64,000 bases of DNA from NCBI GenBank assembly GCA_024449915.1, contig JAMZAV010002219.1, positions 62,001 to 126,000 on the forward strand, read 5' to 3'. The position numbers and the translations under genes were made by a program. Of this stretch, positions 43,400 to 53,384 are shown in pieces. Under the pieces are notes generated by a model. It had not been told where the DNA came from. It did no database searches and was given only the letters and a program-made list of their open reading frames with translations. How positions within the stretch are numbered: the stretch's first letter is position 1; every line of letters begins with the position of its first letter. The DNA is from Sweltsa coloradensis (lineage: Eukaryota > Arthropoda > Insecta > Plecoptera > Chloroperlidae).

Positions 43400-43935
43400 A
43401 TGAACAGCCTGTACTAATAGTCATCACCTCGGCGGAAGACGTTACGAAAACCACGCCCGATCTCGGGCCTACTGACGTGATTTCGCCACAAGACGCCGCA
43501 GAGAGCCCGTCAAGGACCGGGGCTAAAGCCGTGGCCTCAACACAAGACGCCGCAGGGGGCCTATCGAAGACCGGGCCTATAGTCGTCGCCCCGGCAGAAG
43601 ACGTGACAGAAGACGTGACAAAAATCACGTCCCTGCAGTCCGGGACTGCAGACGTGACTTCGCCACAAGACGTCGCAGAGAGCCCTTCAAGGACCGGGGC
43701 TGCAGCCGTGGCCTCAACACAAGACGCCGCAGAGGGCCTGTCAAAGACCGGAGCTATAGTCGTCGCCCCGGCAGAAGACGTGGCGGAATTCACGTCCCAC
43801 CCCCGGGACTACAACGTGAGTCACCAAAAGGGACCCCACAGGGGCCCGTCGGAAACCGGGCTACGGGCGTGCCTCTACGCCCCCGACAGCCCAACTGTCA
43901 AAACTTCCCTGTCAAAAAACAAAAAAAAAAAATAA
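43400..43935 (+). pseudogene. LINE ORF1 C-terminal tandem repeats (continuation)
   Basis: It is open to the stop at 43935. Three kinds of 17-19-residue units alternate: ADVxSPQDAAESPSRTGA, AVASTQDAAGGLSKTGP and IVVAPAEDVTEITS-like. Together they make a higher-order unit of about 54 residues. The last units degrade (SHPRDYNVSHQKGPHRG) before a Lys-rich end. The frame joins that of 38391-39901 when the foldback element is taken out. Confidence 0.75.
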
Positions 43936-45467
43936 TAGCCACAAGCAAGTATAAAACAACCCACCAATTAAAAAAGTATTAATCAAAACCCCTAGACAAA
44001 ACCCCCAAAAAATTTCCCTACAGGTACACCCCCCAAAACTCCCAAAAAATTTTACAAAAAACCAACACAAAAATTTAAAAATAGGGTAACTCCAAAACCA
44101 AGTCGCTAGGCCAAAAAAAGATCTACACCAAAAAAATGCAAATGGTCTAATAAAATGGACAGTTGGAATCTTTCCCACGGGAAAAAGATCCAACATATTT
44201 TTAGTCTGAACTGGGCCCAAATAATGAAAAGTAAATCACATTTTTGAAGGTTACAATAAGCTGCTAGCTTTTGTAGACAACAACATAATGTGGGGGGGGG
44301 AGTATCTATGCAAAGACAAAAAAAGAGATTGAGGAGTACTGGGAAAAGGATAAGTTAAATATAGTGGAGAAGGGAATGTCAATTCGCAAAAACACGGGTA
44401 AAATATGAGGGAAAAAATTTGCAAATCATAATAAAAGTATTTTATAGGCCCCCAGTGGGTCCTTAGATACATTTTTTTAGTGTGCTTAATATGATTTAGA
44501 AAAGGTCTTTAAAAAAAAAGACATTTTCATATGCGGGGAATAAATATTGAAATTCTGATAAAGGCCCTGCAGTAGAAGATAAATGACACTCTAAAATGTT
44601 TGGGGCAAAACCCCAACTATAAAAAACCTTACCAGAAAAGTGTTCGAAAACAACTCTACTGCAAATGCAAAAGACAATATAAAACAAACTGATCGAAGTA
44701 GGTATAAAACCGATTATAGTTTCGGGAATCGGACCATGATGCACAATTTTTGAAAAAAAAACCACGGGAAGCAAGGCTTAAAAGTACTGCAAGAGAAGTC
44801 AAACATTAGGGAACATATTTTAGAGAATTTAGTCCCGATAATGAAAAGAATTTTAGTAAAAAATTCTAACGAAGGGTGGGGGGAAGTTTATGAAAAGGGG
44901 AAAGGGGTTGAAAACAAAATAGTAACTTTATTAAAAATAAATTTAAAGACACCCATAATTCCCCCATTCCAAACAAGGCGAGTTAGGGTTTAAGGGGGGT
45001 GGTCAAAAAAGATTAGCACTCTATGGATAACACAGCAGGTTTTAGAAATGAGAAACAAAGTTATAAAATGGGCAACTAGACAAAAAACTGATAAAGATTT
45101 GAAAAACTAAGGAAAGACTAGAAAGGTATAAGAAGGCATATAAAGGTCTAATCAAAGAGGCTAAGGTTAAGTCAGCAAAAACTTTATAAAAAATTCAAAT
45201 AATAAAAGTAAGGCAATTTGGCAAATTATTAACAAAGAGAGAACTAATAAAAACCAACGATGACATTGAGCCGATAAACTAAAGGTAAACGGAGAGACGC
45301 TTAATAATACAAAAGAGGGGGGGCAGGTACGTTTAATACATATTTTGCTGAAGCAGCAAGTAAACTTTTAGAAGGGGAAGAAATGGGGGTAGATCGAACA
45401 AATTTCACATCTATTCCAGAGTCTGGGTGTAACTTTATATTAAACAATGTCACCAGCAGGGAGATAA
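43936..45467 (+). pseudogene. LINE ORF2 endonuclease region (heavily broken)
   Basis: Fragments of an APE-type endonuclease can be read in changing frames: KVFYRPP near 44430, KDIFICG near 44515, SDHDA near 44735, then a linker (DNEKNFSKKFSNEG near 44835, STLWITQQVLEMRNKVIKWA near 45015, ERLERYKKAYKGLIKEA near 45115, TYFAEAASKLL near 45340, VTSREIIK near 45450). Homopolymers of A, C and G appear expanded throughout, in contrast to the clean reverse transcriptase region downstream. Confidence 0.65.
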
Positions 45468-45471
45468 TTAA

Positions 45472-47482
45472 AGGGATCGTTCACCTCTTATGTAAAGGTG
45501 TACCCAGACATCTATTTACCTAAGTAGACTCCATTTACAACAAATTCTTTCTCGAAAATAATCATAATCACCATATATTAATTGTTAAATATGTAATGAA
45601 ATTGACTACGTTTTCGCCACTTCGCTGTACTGGCAACAACGCACGACACGGCCTTGGCTTCCGAGTCGAGTAGCCGGGTGACGCGGCGAACTGAGTTATC
45701 GTATTGGACATTTAAAGATGCTTGGCGAGGGGGGATATGACATTTTAGTCCAAGTGGTGGCATACTCGCTTCAAATTAGGTTGAAATAAAAAACGCATGC
45801 CAATGTGTTTATTCGGCCTCAAGTGTCAAGTGTAGAGGTTGTTTACAAAGTTATGTCGTTTTGACAATTGACTTCATAAGCGCACAGCGCAGTTACTGTA
45901 TACACATAAAAAAAACCCCGTACACCTAGCTGAAATATATATTTACTGCCGATGCCAGTACGTTATTTATTCATCCTTTTGTCGATTTATGCTGGTTGTT
46001 TGTGGATTTTAAATCTTTGTTTGTGTTTGGAATGGTTCTTCTAATCTATATAGCAGTATTATGAGTGGGGTGTGCCTGCATACTCGAACATATACAAAAA
46101 AAAAGCGATAAGCTTATGGGCCTAAAAAGGGAGAGAATAAACATTAAACACTGCCCAGAAAACCTTACGCAGACCTCTTCACATCAGTTGGACACTGGCA
46201 CTCGTTTCGATCAATCGTTCATGATGACATTGAGGAGTGGTTGTAATAGGTGCAAAAAAATAAGAAGATTTATTTTTAAAAGTTACAAGGGGGAAAGCGA
46301 ATTCTATTCAGTAGTGTTCGTGTAGAGTTTGTACCAAAATGTCAAACGACAAAGAGTGAAAATCGTTGCGACGAGAGGACTTTATTAGTTTATTACTTTA
46401 ACATGAGTCGGCGCAGTGTATAACAACTCAGCATATAGTGTTTTTGGGCAGATGATAGTTTTCAAACGTTTACAAAGATGATCACAATATTTTACGCCAC
46501 GAAAAGCTTTGGAAAAAAAAACATCCATCGGTACAAAAGAGAAACATTAATGTCTGGCGTAATAAAGTAAGCATACCTACTCATTGTTTTTTGGCTATTA
46601 CAAACAGAAATTGATCAAACAGGCAACCATAGATTTGTTATTCATTCTGTATATACAAGAGAGGTCATAAGGCGGCTGTAAATAATTAATATACAGATTG
46701 TTCCAGGAGAAACTAAAATAAAATGCCGCTTGGGATAATGAAACATTGTTAATCGGTTACATGATACAATACATGATACAATACATGCATAACGCGCGAG
46801 AGTTATTCGGGATGTCCGCGGAACGATCCTCACCACTGGCAATCCTGACATTTACAAGATTAGGAAAACTGCTGTCAGCCCATTGCGTTTGGAAATACTT
46901 TAATCATGTAATTTCACTTATTGTGGAAGAATAATTGAATTTTTTAAATGCCATAACCAAATCACTTTTATTTTTTTAAAGTGCAAGTAATTCTGTATCA
47001 TATTCATGTGTGTGTTTGTGTGTGTGTAAGAATCGCAATTGCGTGTATTATGTTGTTGTATAGGCAATACTTATTCAACTCCACTACCTGTCATTATTGG
47101 CAACATATAACTTTATAAGAACGTGCCAATATAATATTTATTCCATTAAATTGACGACAATAACGTATGTGTTTCAAAACAGGTGTTGGTTTAACTCTAA
47201 CGTATTGTTAATCAGATGATCGCAGGCCTTCTGCTTTGTTTTTAGTAGAACAGACTATCTCGACAGATAGACCGGGACCTGCCTCGCGCGTTACTCGTCG
47301 CTAGTAGCTGTGCTGTGTTGCAACACCTCGCCCGCTCCGTACCAGTGACGTCACTGACCCGAAGCGCGCCGATGAATTTAAAGACCCCTATTGACGTAGG
47401 TCTGGAAATATACACAATGAACTTAATTTTTATGTTCGTACTTGGTTTTAAGAATAACTTGTTAAAGAGGTGAACGGGCCCT
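45472..47482. mobile_element. Kolobok-like element (TTAA target site)
   Basis: Flanked by TTAA at 45468-45471 and 47483-47486. The ends are inverted repeats: AGGGATCGTTCACCTCTTA on the left, AGGGCCCGTTCACCTCTTT (reverse complement of the right end). A TTAA target with an AGGG(A/C)..GTTCACC terminus is characteristic of Kolobok-type DNA elements. Removing the insert plus one TTAA rejoins ORF2 as REIIK|LIRRMKNKKS in frame. Of its open frames (46065-46325, 45578-45763) none is recognisably a transposase, so the 2-kb copy is probably non-autonomous. Confidence 0.85.
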
Positions 47483-47486
47483 TTAA

Positions 47487-49051
47487 ATTGATTAGGCGCA
47501 TGAAAAATAAAAAGTCATTAGGACCGGATGGCATCTCCAGCCACCTAATTAAGCAATGTGGTATCCCATTAGCTGAACCACTGGCACACTTAATAAACGA
47601 CTCTTTTAGCTCAGGTATATTCCCAAGTGAACTTAAAGTAGCCCGAGTAAAACCCATATTTAAGAAGGGGGACAGTATGGAAATGGGAAACTATAGACCA
47701 ATCTCTAATCTAAATGCTTTCTCTAAGATCTTTGAAATGGCTATGAACGACAGAATAACCAAATTTTTTGAAAATAACAATCTTCTTGCTAAAGACCAAC
47801 ATGGCTTCAGAAAGGGGCGATCAACTGAAACTGCTATTGGGGCCTTGACCGATGCAATACTTAGTGGAATGGACAATCGCAAATATGTACTGGTAATGTT
47901 CATGGACCTATCAAAAGCCTTTGATTGTGTTAAATATGATATCCTCATCAATAAACTGTACTCATATGGAATTAGGGGAATCGCATTACAATGGATATAT
48001 TCCTATCTACATGGGCGAAGACAATTTGTTAACTTAGTGGATAGGGATACACACATGGAAGTAAGATCAGATGAGATAGAAATCAAAATTGGAGTTCCCC
48101 AGGGGTCAATTCTGGGGCCAACCTTCTTTAATGTGCAAATTAATGACATGCCACAATCAACTATAAATGGGCAGGTGATACTGTATGCAGATGACTCAAC
48201 TGCCCTTCTAGCAGACACAGATCTCTCACAACTAGAAATTAATGGTTTCATATCTTTCAGTGAAATCGCTCAATGGCTGAAGCCAAATAATCTGATACTA
48301 AATATTAAAAAAAACTAACTGTATGATCTTTCAGACTGGGAAAAAAACAATGAATCAGCATAATATAAACATATGTACTGGAAATGGAGCAGGTATAGAA
48401 CAAGTAGAATCTACTGAAACTCTTGGAATACACTTAGATGAATATTTGACTTGGGATATGCACATTGACCATCTTGCAAGAAAAATAAGCTCAAGTCTAT
48501 ATGTACCTATTCAGAAAATTAAGAGTGTATAAAGATCAAGGACTTTTAAAAACAGTTTATTACTCACTGATTGAAACATATCTAAGTTACGCAATAATCG
48601 TGTGGGGGAATTCTTCAAAGAAAAACACAGATAGACTCTTTGTCCTGCAAAAGAGGGCGGTACGAATGATAGCTAATCTTAAAATCAGAGAATCCTGTCG
48701 GGGGCATTTTAAAAAACTAAATATAATGACATTACCAAGCTTGTATATGTACAAAACAATACTATACCTCAAGCTACACAAAACAGACACACTAAAAAAC
48801 AATAATGTTCATAAGCACAATACAAGAGGAAGAAAGGACATGTATATATGCCACCTCATAATCTATCAATGTACGAAAAAGGGCCAACCTATGCGGGAAT
48901 AGTACTATATAGAAGGCTGCCAGATAATGTCAAGGATATTGACTTGGTGGAGGATTTTAAGGGACAGTTAAAGAAGTTTTTTATAGATCAGGAATTCTAT
49001 ACAGTGGATGAATACCTAAAATCCCAAGAAAGTAGGTCTATAACATGTTGA
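47487..49051 (+). pseudogene. LINE ORF2 reverse transcriptase and C-terminus
   Basis: Open 47470-48318 with RT motifs in order: KSLGPDGISSHLIK, PIFKKGDSMEMGNYRPIS, HGFRKGRSTETAI, VMFMDLSKAFDCVKYDIL (motif A), GVPQGSILGPTFF (motif B), ILYADDSTALL (motif C, catalytic Asp pair). A frameshift at about 48315 leads to 48323-48532, another near 48500 to 48501-48840, and the last part (48848-49051) ends DEYLKSQESRSITC. It belongs with the SGNH ORF1. The element is CR1/L2/Crack-like. Four frame breaks make it inactive. Confidence 0.85.
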
Positions 49052-49453
49052 GACATCTGTTATGTGTATTTATATTGTAAATAATCTATAAATGTTAGTT
49101 GTTAGACTTTATCACTTTTAAATGTATTGACATGCACCATGTGAATTAAGAAGGTTATACTATGGAGGAATGGACAGTATCTATTGATGGATGTAACCTC
49201 TGAAGTCAGTTGATATTGGGCAGCAATCAAGAATGTTATTCTTGATTGTGTGTCTTGACTGTGTTTGTAGGAATATTCTATATATGGTATCTGTTGATGG
49301 ATGTAGTGTTTCAATTAAGTTGATATTGTATAGCTACTAAGTACAATTATGTACTGTACTGTTACTTAAACTGTAATGTTATTTTTAACTTTTATATTTT
49401 ACAAATGTATTGACGTGCATTACACAATCAGAAATTGTAATATGATGCAAGAC

Positions 49454-49524
<71 letters not shown>

Positions 49525-49525
49525 A
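49052..49525 (+). repeat. LINE 3' untranslated region and AAAT tail
   Basis: It contains an approximate internal duplication (TGTATTGACATGCACCATGT near 49120 and TGTATTGACGTGCATTACAC near 49407). It ends with about 17 AAAT units at 49453-49525, the microsatellite tail expected for CR1/L2-like LINEs. Confidence 0.75.
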
Positions 49526-49529
49526 CAAA

Positions 49530-49990
49530 ATGATGAATGAGAATGCAGCAAAGACTTGAATTAACAACAAATACAACAGCAACAGAAGATAACTCCACGT
49601 GCTGTGGAGGCCCAATGAGACCAAAACGAAGAACGTGGACAAAACACGTCCGCCTGCGACAAGAACAACAGACCGACTGCGAGTGCGAGGCCGGGCTGTC
49701 CGCTGTGTGAGTGCAGGGGGTAGTCAAAAGGTGCGGGGCGGCGAGGTCATATCGAAGCTGCATGCAAAGTGCATTGACGTTATTCAAATCGCGTTGATGA
49801 CAGTGGCACATGTGCTTTAAGGTGTGTAATTAATTGGTTATGCATAATATTTCAAGACATATAATGAGGATTATCGTGACATTATTTTCTCTAATATCAC
49901 TGTTTCAGGGATTTTACTTTTACGTGCTTTTTACTTCAAAAGCAATACTTGTAAGTAGACACAGTGACCATGCAATCTATCACCAGTTGG
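49530..49990 (+). repeat. Repeat B copy
   Basis: Core GGTGCGGGGCGGCGAGGTCA at 49731, followed by the GTGTGTAATTAATTGG segment and the TTTCAGGGATTTTACTTTT end. It directly follows the AAAT tail. From 49990 to 50314 nothing is recognisable. Confidence 0.65.
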
Positions 49991-50327
49991 CCTAACCTTG
50001 CATGCATTGACCGGTGGTTGTAATGTTATTTGCAAACGTTTCAAAGACCATATTGTATTCTTTGCTAGGGATTGAGATAATGATACAGCTAGTTAGAGAT
50101 ATAGTTAGTGCTATAGTGCTATAGTAGTATAGCAATAGTTTGATGGCTGTACTTTGCTTTTGCCATGTTTAAGAGTAGGAATTGTAATGGATTCTCTCCA
50201 AGACGAGGGAATGTTTCCTCTTAACCAGATGACCAGATTAAACATGTTTAGGATATATTGGAGGGAACTTAGAGTTAGGTGTAATGTATAGTATCCGGGC
50301 CAGGTGCAGACATTTTAATTGCTCTAG

Positions 50328-50873
50328 ATTGGATTGGATATTGCTTTACGTCTCATATTTATGCAACTTGGATTGGATTGGATATTGCTTTACGTCTCAT
50401 ATTTATGCAACTTGGCTAATCGAGACGAAGGGAGGGACGTAAGGGATGACGCGGGGGGACAAGGGGTGGACAGGCCTGTGCTGGTCAGAACCAGCCACAA
50501 GCATATGGGGAGGGCAGGGGTTCCCCCACGTCGTGGTCGTCTCCGTCTGTGTCATCATCCGTCCGTGTTGTCTTTGTCGTCGCCGTCGGGGAGGTAGTCA
50601 AAGGGAAGGGGTTCCCCGACGACGACCCAGAGCTCGCCATTAGTTTCAGGGAGTAAAACTCCCCTATTCACGGGCCAAACCGCGAGAAGGTGTCGAGTAT
50701 GCAACTTGGCTAATCGAGACGAAGGGAGGGACGTAAGGGAAAGGGGTGGACAGGCCTGTGCTGGTCAGAACCAGCCACAAGCATATGGGGAGGGCAGGGG
50801 TTCCCCCACGTCGTGGTCGTCTCCGTCTGTGTCAACATCCGTCCGTGTTGTTTTTGTCGTCGCCGTCGGGGAG
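50328..50873 (-). mobile_element. SA retroposon dimer with 13-bp target duplication
   Basis: TTAATTGCTCTAG occurs at 50315-50327 and 50874-50886. Between them are a duplicated alpha 3' end (50328-50371, then again from 50372), one body up to GTGTCGAG (50698), and a second partial unit (50699-50873) missing the TGACGCGGGGGGAC bases and the minus-strand 5' end. The whole compound inserted as one piece. Confidence 0.85.
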
Positions 50874-50994
50874 TTAATTGCTCTAGTGAGTTCATAAATT
50901 CCCATTAGGAAAATGGGAAGTTAAATGTTTCTGTAGATGAGGTGAATTGTATTTTGTTTCTTTCTGCTTGTATTTTAAGGGTAATTTTTTTTTT

Positions 50995-51355
50995 TTGATA
51001 TTGCTTTACGTCTCATATTTATGCAACTTGGCTAATCGAGACGAAGGGAGGGACGTAAGGGATGATGCGGGGGGACAAGGGATGGACAGGCCTGTGCTGG
51101 TCAGAACCAGCCACAAGCATATGGGGAGGGCAGGGGTTCCCCCACGTCGTGGTCGTCACCGTCTGTGTCATCATCCGTCCGTGTTGTCATTGTCGTCGCC
51201 GTCGGGGAGGTAGTCAAAGGGAAGGGGAAAGTTCCCCGACGACGACCCAGAGCTCGCCATTAGTTTCAGGTAGTAAAACTCCCCTTATCACAGGCCATAT
51301 CACGAGAAGGTTGCGAGTTGTAATTTGATGGCCCGTTGCGAGTTGGACTTTGATG
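50995..51355 (-). repeat. SA retroposon, alpha tail, duplicated 5' end
   Basis: Alpha hairpin and full body. At the high-coordinate end the terminal segment GTTGCGAGTTG..TTTGATGGCCC occurs twice in a row (51308-51334 and 51335-51358). No target duplication was identified. 51360-51560 is unassigned. Confidence 0.75.
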
Positions 51356-51584
51356 GCCCTTAGTTGATCAAAACGCCACTGACTGGAATCAGTGCCGAGG
51401 TAGACCCCGAACTTACAGCAACCAACTGGCCTTTCTACACCTTGCTAGATGATTTCTTTCGAGCCGACATATTATTAATCCCCTATTTATAATTGATACT
51501 TCCCGTCCCTCATCCACAACCAGACATCCCACTTCATCTACACCTAGCTAGTCTTCGTAGCCGACCTCCCTACCTCGGCAAGGA

Positions 51585-52414
51585 TCCAAATGCTCCAGTA
51601 CGCTGATGACGTCACCCTGTACTGTATCGTGGGCACCCAAGAGGATGCAGACGCCCTCCAAGCAGACCTAGACGACATTCAGATCTGGTGCGACGAAAAT
51701 GGCATGTCGCTCAACGCCCTCAAGTGCAAGATGATGGACATTACGCGCGCTCGCACCCCACTTTACTTCATGTACACCATCGATGGTGTCCCACTCGAGT
51801 ACGTCGACAAGCAGCGCCTCCTCGGCGTTCACATCACAAGCGACCTCCGATGGAACGTGCACACCGACATCGTGCGCACCAAGGCGTTGCAGGTGCTGGG
51901 TTTCGCGGCCCGCAACCTGCACGGCTGCACGCCCCGCGTCAAGAGGATGGCCTACCTGTCGCTAGTCAAGCCCTCCATGACTTTCGGCCTTCCCGCCTGG
52001 CACCCAACTACCATCGAGAACACTACAAAGCTTGAGAGGGTGCAGAGAAGGGCGCTGCATTTCATACATGGCCGTAACCTCCCCCCACCCTGTGACCAGA
52101 TGCAGGTTATGCCAATGACCATGCACCTGCAGTACACCGATCTGGTGTTTTTTAAAAGATGCCTCAGTGGCGCCACTGATTTTGACGTGTGCGCGCGCAT
52201 CATCCAGGGCCGCGTGTTGAGAGGCGACGATAATAGGCACCCCCGCCTCCAACCCCCTCCGGCCAAAGGACTGCTCGGCCGACGTGCTTTTTCTTTCCGG
52301 GTAGTTAACCAATGGAACGACCTGCCGCCCGCCCTCAAAGACTGCTCAGTGAGTCATTTCCCTTCCCTGTGCAGGGAGCACTTATGGGAGAACCAACTGC
52401 ATGTGCTAAATTAG
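51585..52414 (+). CDS. 5'-truncated LINE, reverse transcriptase C-terminal part
   Basis: An uninterrupted 274-codon frame, GC-rich compared with its surroundings. It begins just before motif C (MLQYADDVTLYCIV, catalytic Asp pair) and continues through SLNALKCKMMDI, LLGVHITSDLRWNVH, the thumb and the terminal FSFRVVNQWNDLPPALKDCS. The palm motifs A and B are missing because of 5' truncation. Codon use and GC differ from other LINEs here, suggesting a young and distinct family (Jockey/CR1-like end). It cannot act alone. Confidence 0.85.
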
Positions 52415-52547
52415 TTAGTTTCACGTGCTTCATCAAGGCTCTTCGCGGCACAAGATTTCCACAGATTTTGAGTGTTTTAGCAAGATATTTGCTAGCGTCG
52501 ACGCCGTTTCTTGTTGCAATTTTAACAAACAAGAATAAACAAAAATA

Positions 52548-52555
52548 ATAAAATA

Positions 52556-52603
<48 letters not shown>

Positions 52604-52620
52604 ATAAATAATAAATCAAT
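52548..52620 (+). repeat. TAA-type 3' tail microsatellite
   Basis: Around 20 TAA/TAAA units follow the 3' untranslated region of the LINE at 51585, ending at CAATCAATATCAGC. It marks the 3' end of that insertion. Confidence 0.8.
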
Positions 52621-52830
52621 CAATATCAGCAGCCATATATGACACATTGTGTCGTTATAATAAAATAACGTGTTGCACAAATTATGTGTACAATTGAAAA
52701 TGTATCACTTAATGCGAAAATAACAAAAAACACAACCTAACATTTTGTTTTTGTAACTGTGGCGACTCTGAAAATATATCTGTCTACTCAGCTTTAGTCG
52801 TAACGAAACATAAACAAAGATTCATAGAAA

Positions 52831-53090
52831 CATGGCAGTTCAATTACATGCTTTGCAGCAGCAGGTAAATTTGCAAAAAGAAAAGTTTGAAATCGGAATC
52901 TTGCACAAGCAGCAGCCGAAAACAAACGTATAGTAGAAGATGTCACCGATCTGTATGAAAGTAGGCCAACGGGCCGACGAATAGTTAACATAATGCTTTT
53001 GGCTGATGAACTATGGTGTCACCAGTGTGATACACCTCTTTCATTAAAAGACGACACCTCAGAAGAAAAAAAAAACTAGGACTGAGTTTT
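52831..53090 (+). pseudogene. Mutator-like transposase N-terminal fragment
   Basis: 52939-53080 reads VTDLYESRPTGRRIVNIMLL, ADELWCHQCDTPLSLKDD. The GRRIV...L-C-x2-C...L-L pattern matches what I recall as the N-terminal zinc-binding part of the Mutator-like family also hinted at 28699. Two stops occur just upstream. It is then cut by SA copies. Confidence 0.4.
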
Positions 53091-53116
53091 ACGTTTGATG
53101 TCAAATGCCGCCGATG

Positions 53117-53367
53117 ATTGGATATTGCTCAACGTCTCATATTTATGCACTTTGGCTAATCGAGACGAAGGGAGGTTATGATTGGATATTGCTTAACGTC
53201 TCATATTTATGCAACTTGGCTAATCGAGACGAAGGGAGGGACGTAAGGGATGACGCGGGGGGACAAGGGGTGGACAGGCCTGTGCTGGTCAGAACCAGCC
53301 ACAAGCGTATGGGGAGGCAGTGATTCCCCCACGTCGTGGTCGTCTCCGTCCGTGTTGTCATTGTCAT
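53117..53367 (-). repeat. SA alpha: solo 3' end followed by a truncated copy
   Basis: 53117-53177 is an isolated alpha tail-hairpin unit. A second one starts at 53181 and continues into the body, stopping at GTTGTCATTGTCA (53367), so the minus-strand 5' third is missing. It shows the same 3'-end duplication as at 50328. Confidence 0.7.
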
Positions 53368-53384
53368 ACCGTACCACGAAGCTG

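Larger units (their letters stand above)
39904..43415. mobile_element. Foldback palindrome with tandem-repeat arms
   Basis: A 3.5-kb inverted repeat. Left arm 39904-41632, right arm 41978-43415, unpaired centre about 346 bp. Each arm has six units of about 155 bp; the TGGC cores are near 40031, 40189, 40346, 40509, 40671, 40822 and, inverted, near 42485, 42633, 42795, 42953, 43112, 43268. Inside these lies an inverted copy of a cysteine-rich gene end. The arms differ by many substitutions and by a 300-bp segment (about 40860-41165) present only on the left, so it is old and not a read-through artefact. The flanks show TATAGTC (39897-39903) and AATAGTC (43416-43422). The architecture resembles Drosophila FB or Galileo elements. 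Confidence 0.8.

Noticed and set aside
39904..43415. A palindromic sequencing or assembly artefact
   Set aside because: The arms differ by many substitutions and a 300-bp segment. A template-switch artefact would give near-identical arms.
46065..46325. A transposase inside the Kolobok-like element
   Set aside because: Its 86 codons have no THAP or DDE motif. The insert is too short and its frames are scattered.
51668..52338. Overlapping long frames on both strands at 51668-52338
   Set aside because: The GC-rich LINE coding region opens shadow frames. Only the plus-strand 51590-52414 frame shows RT motifs.
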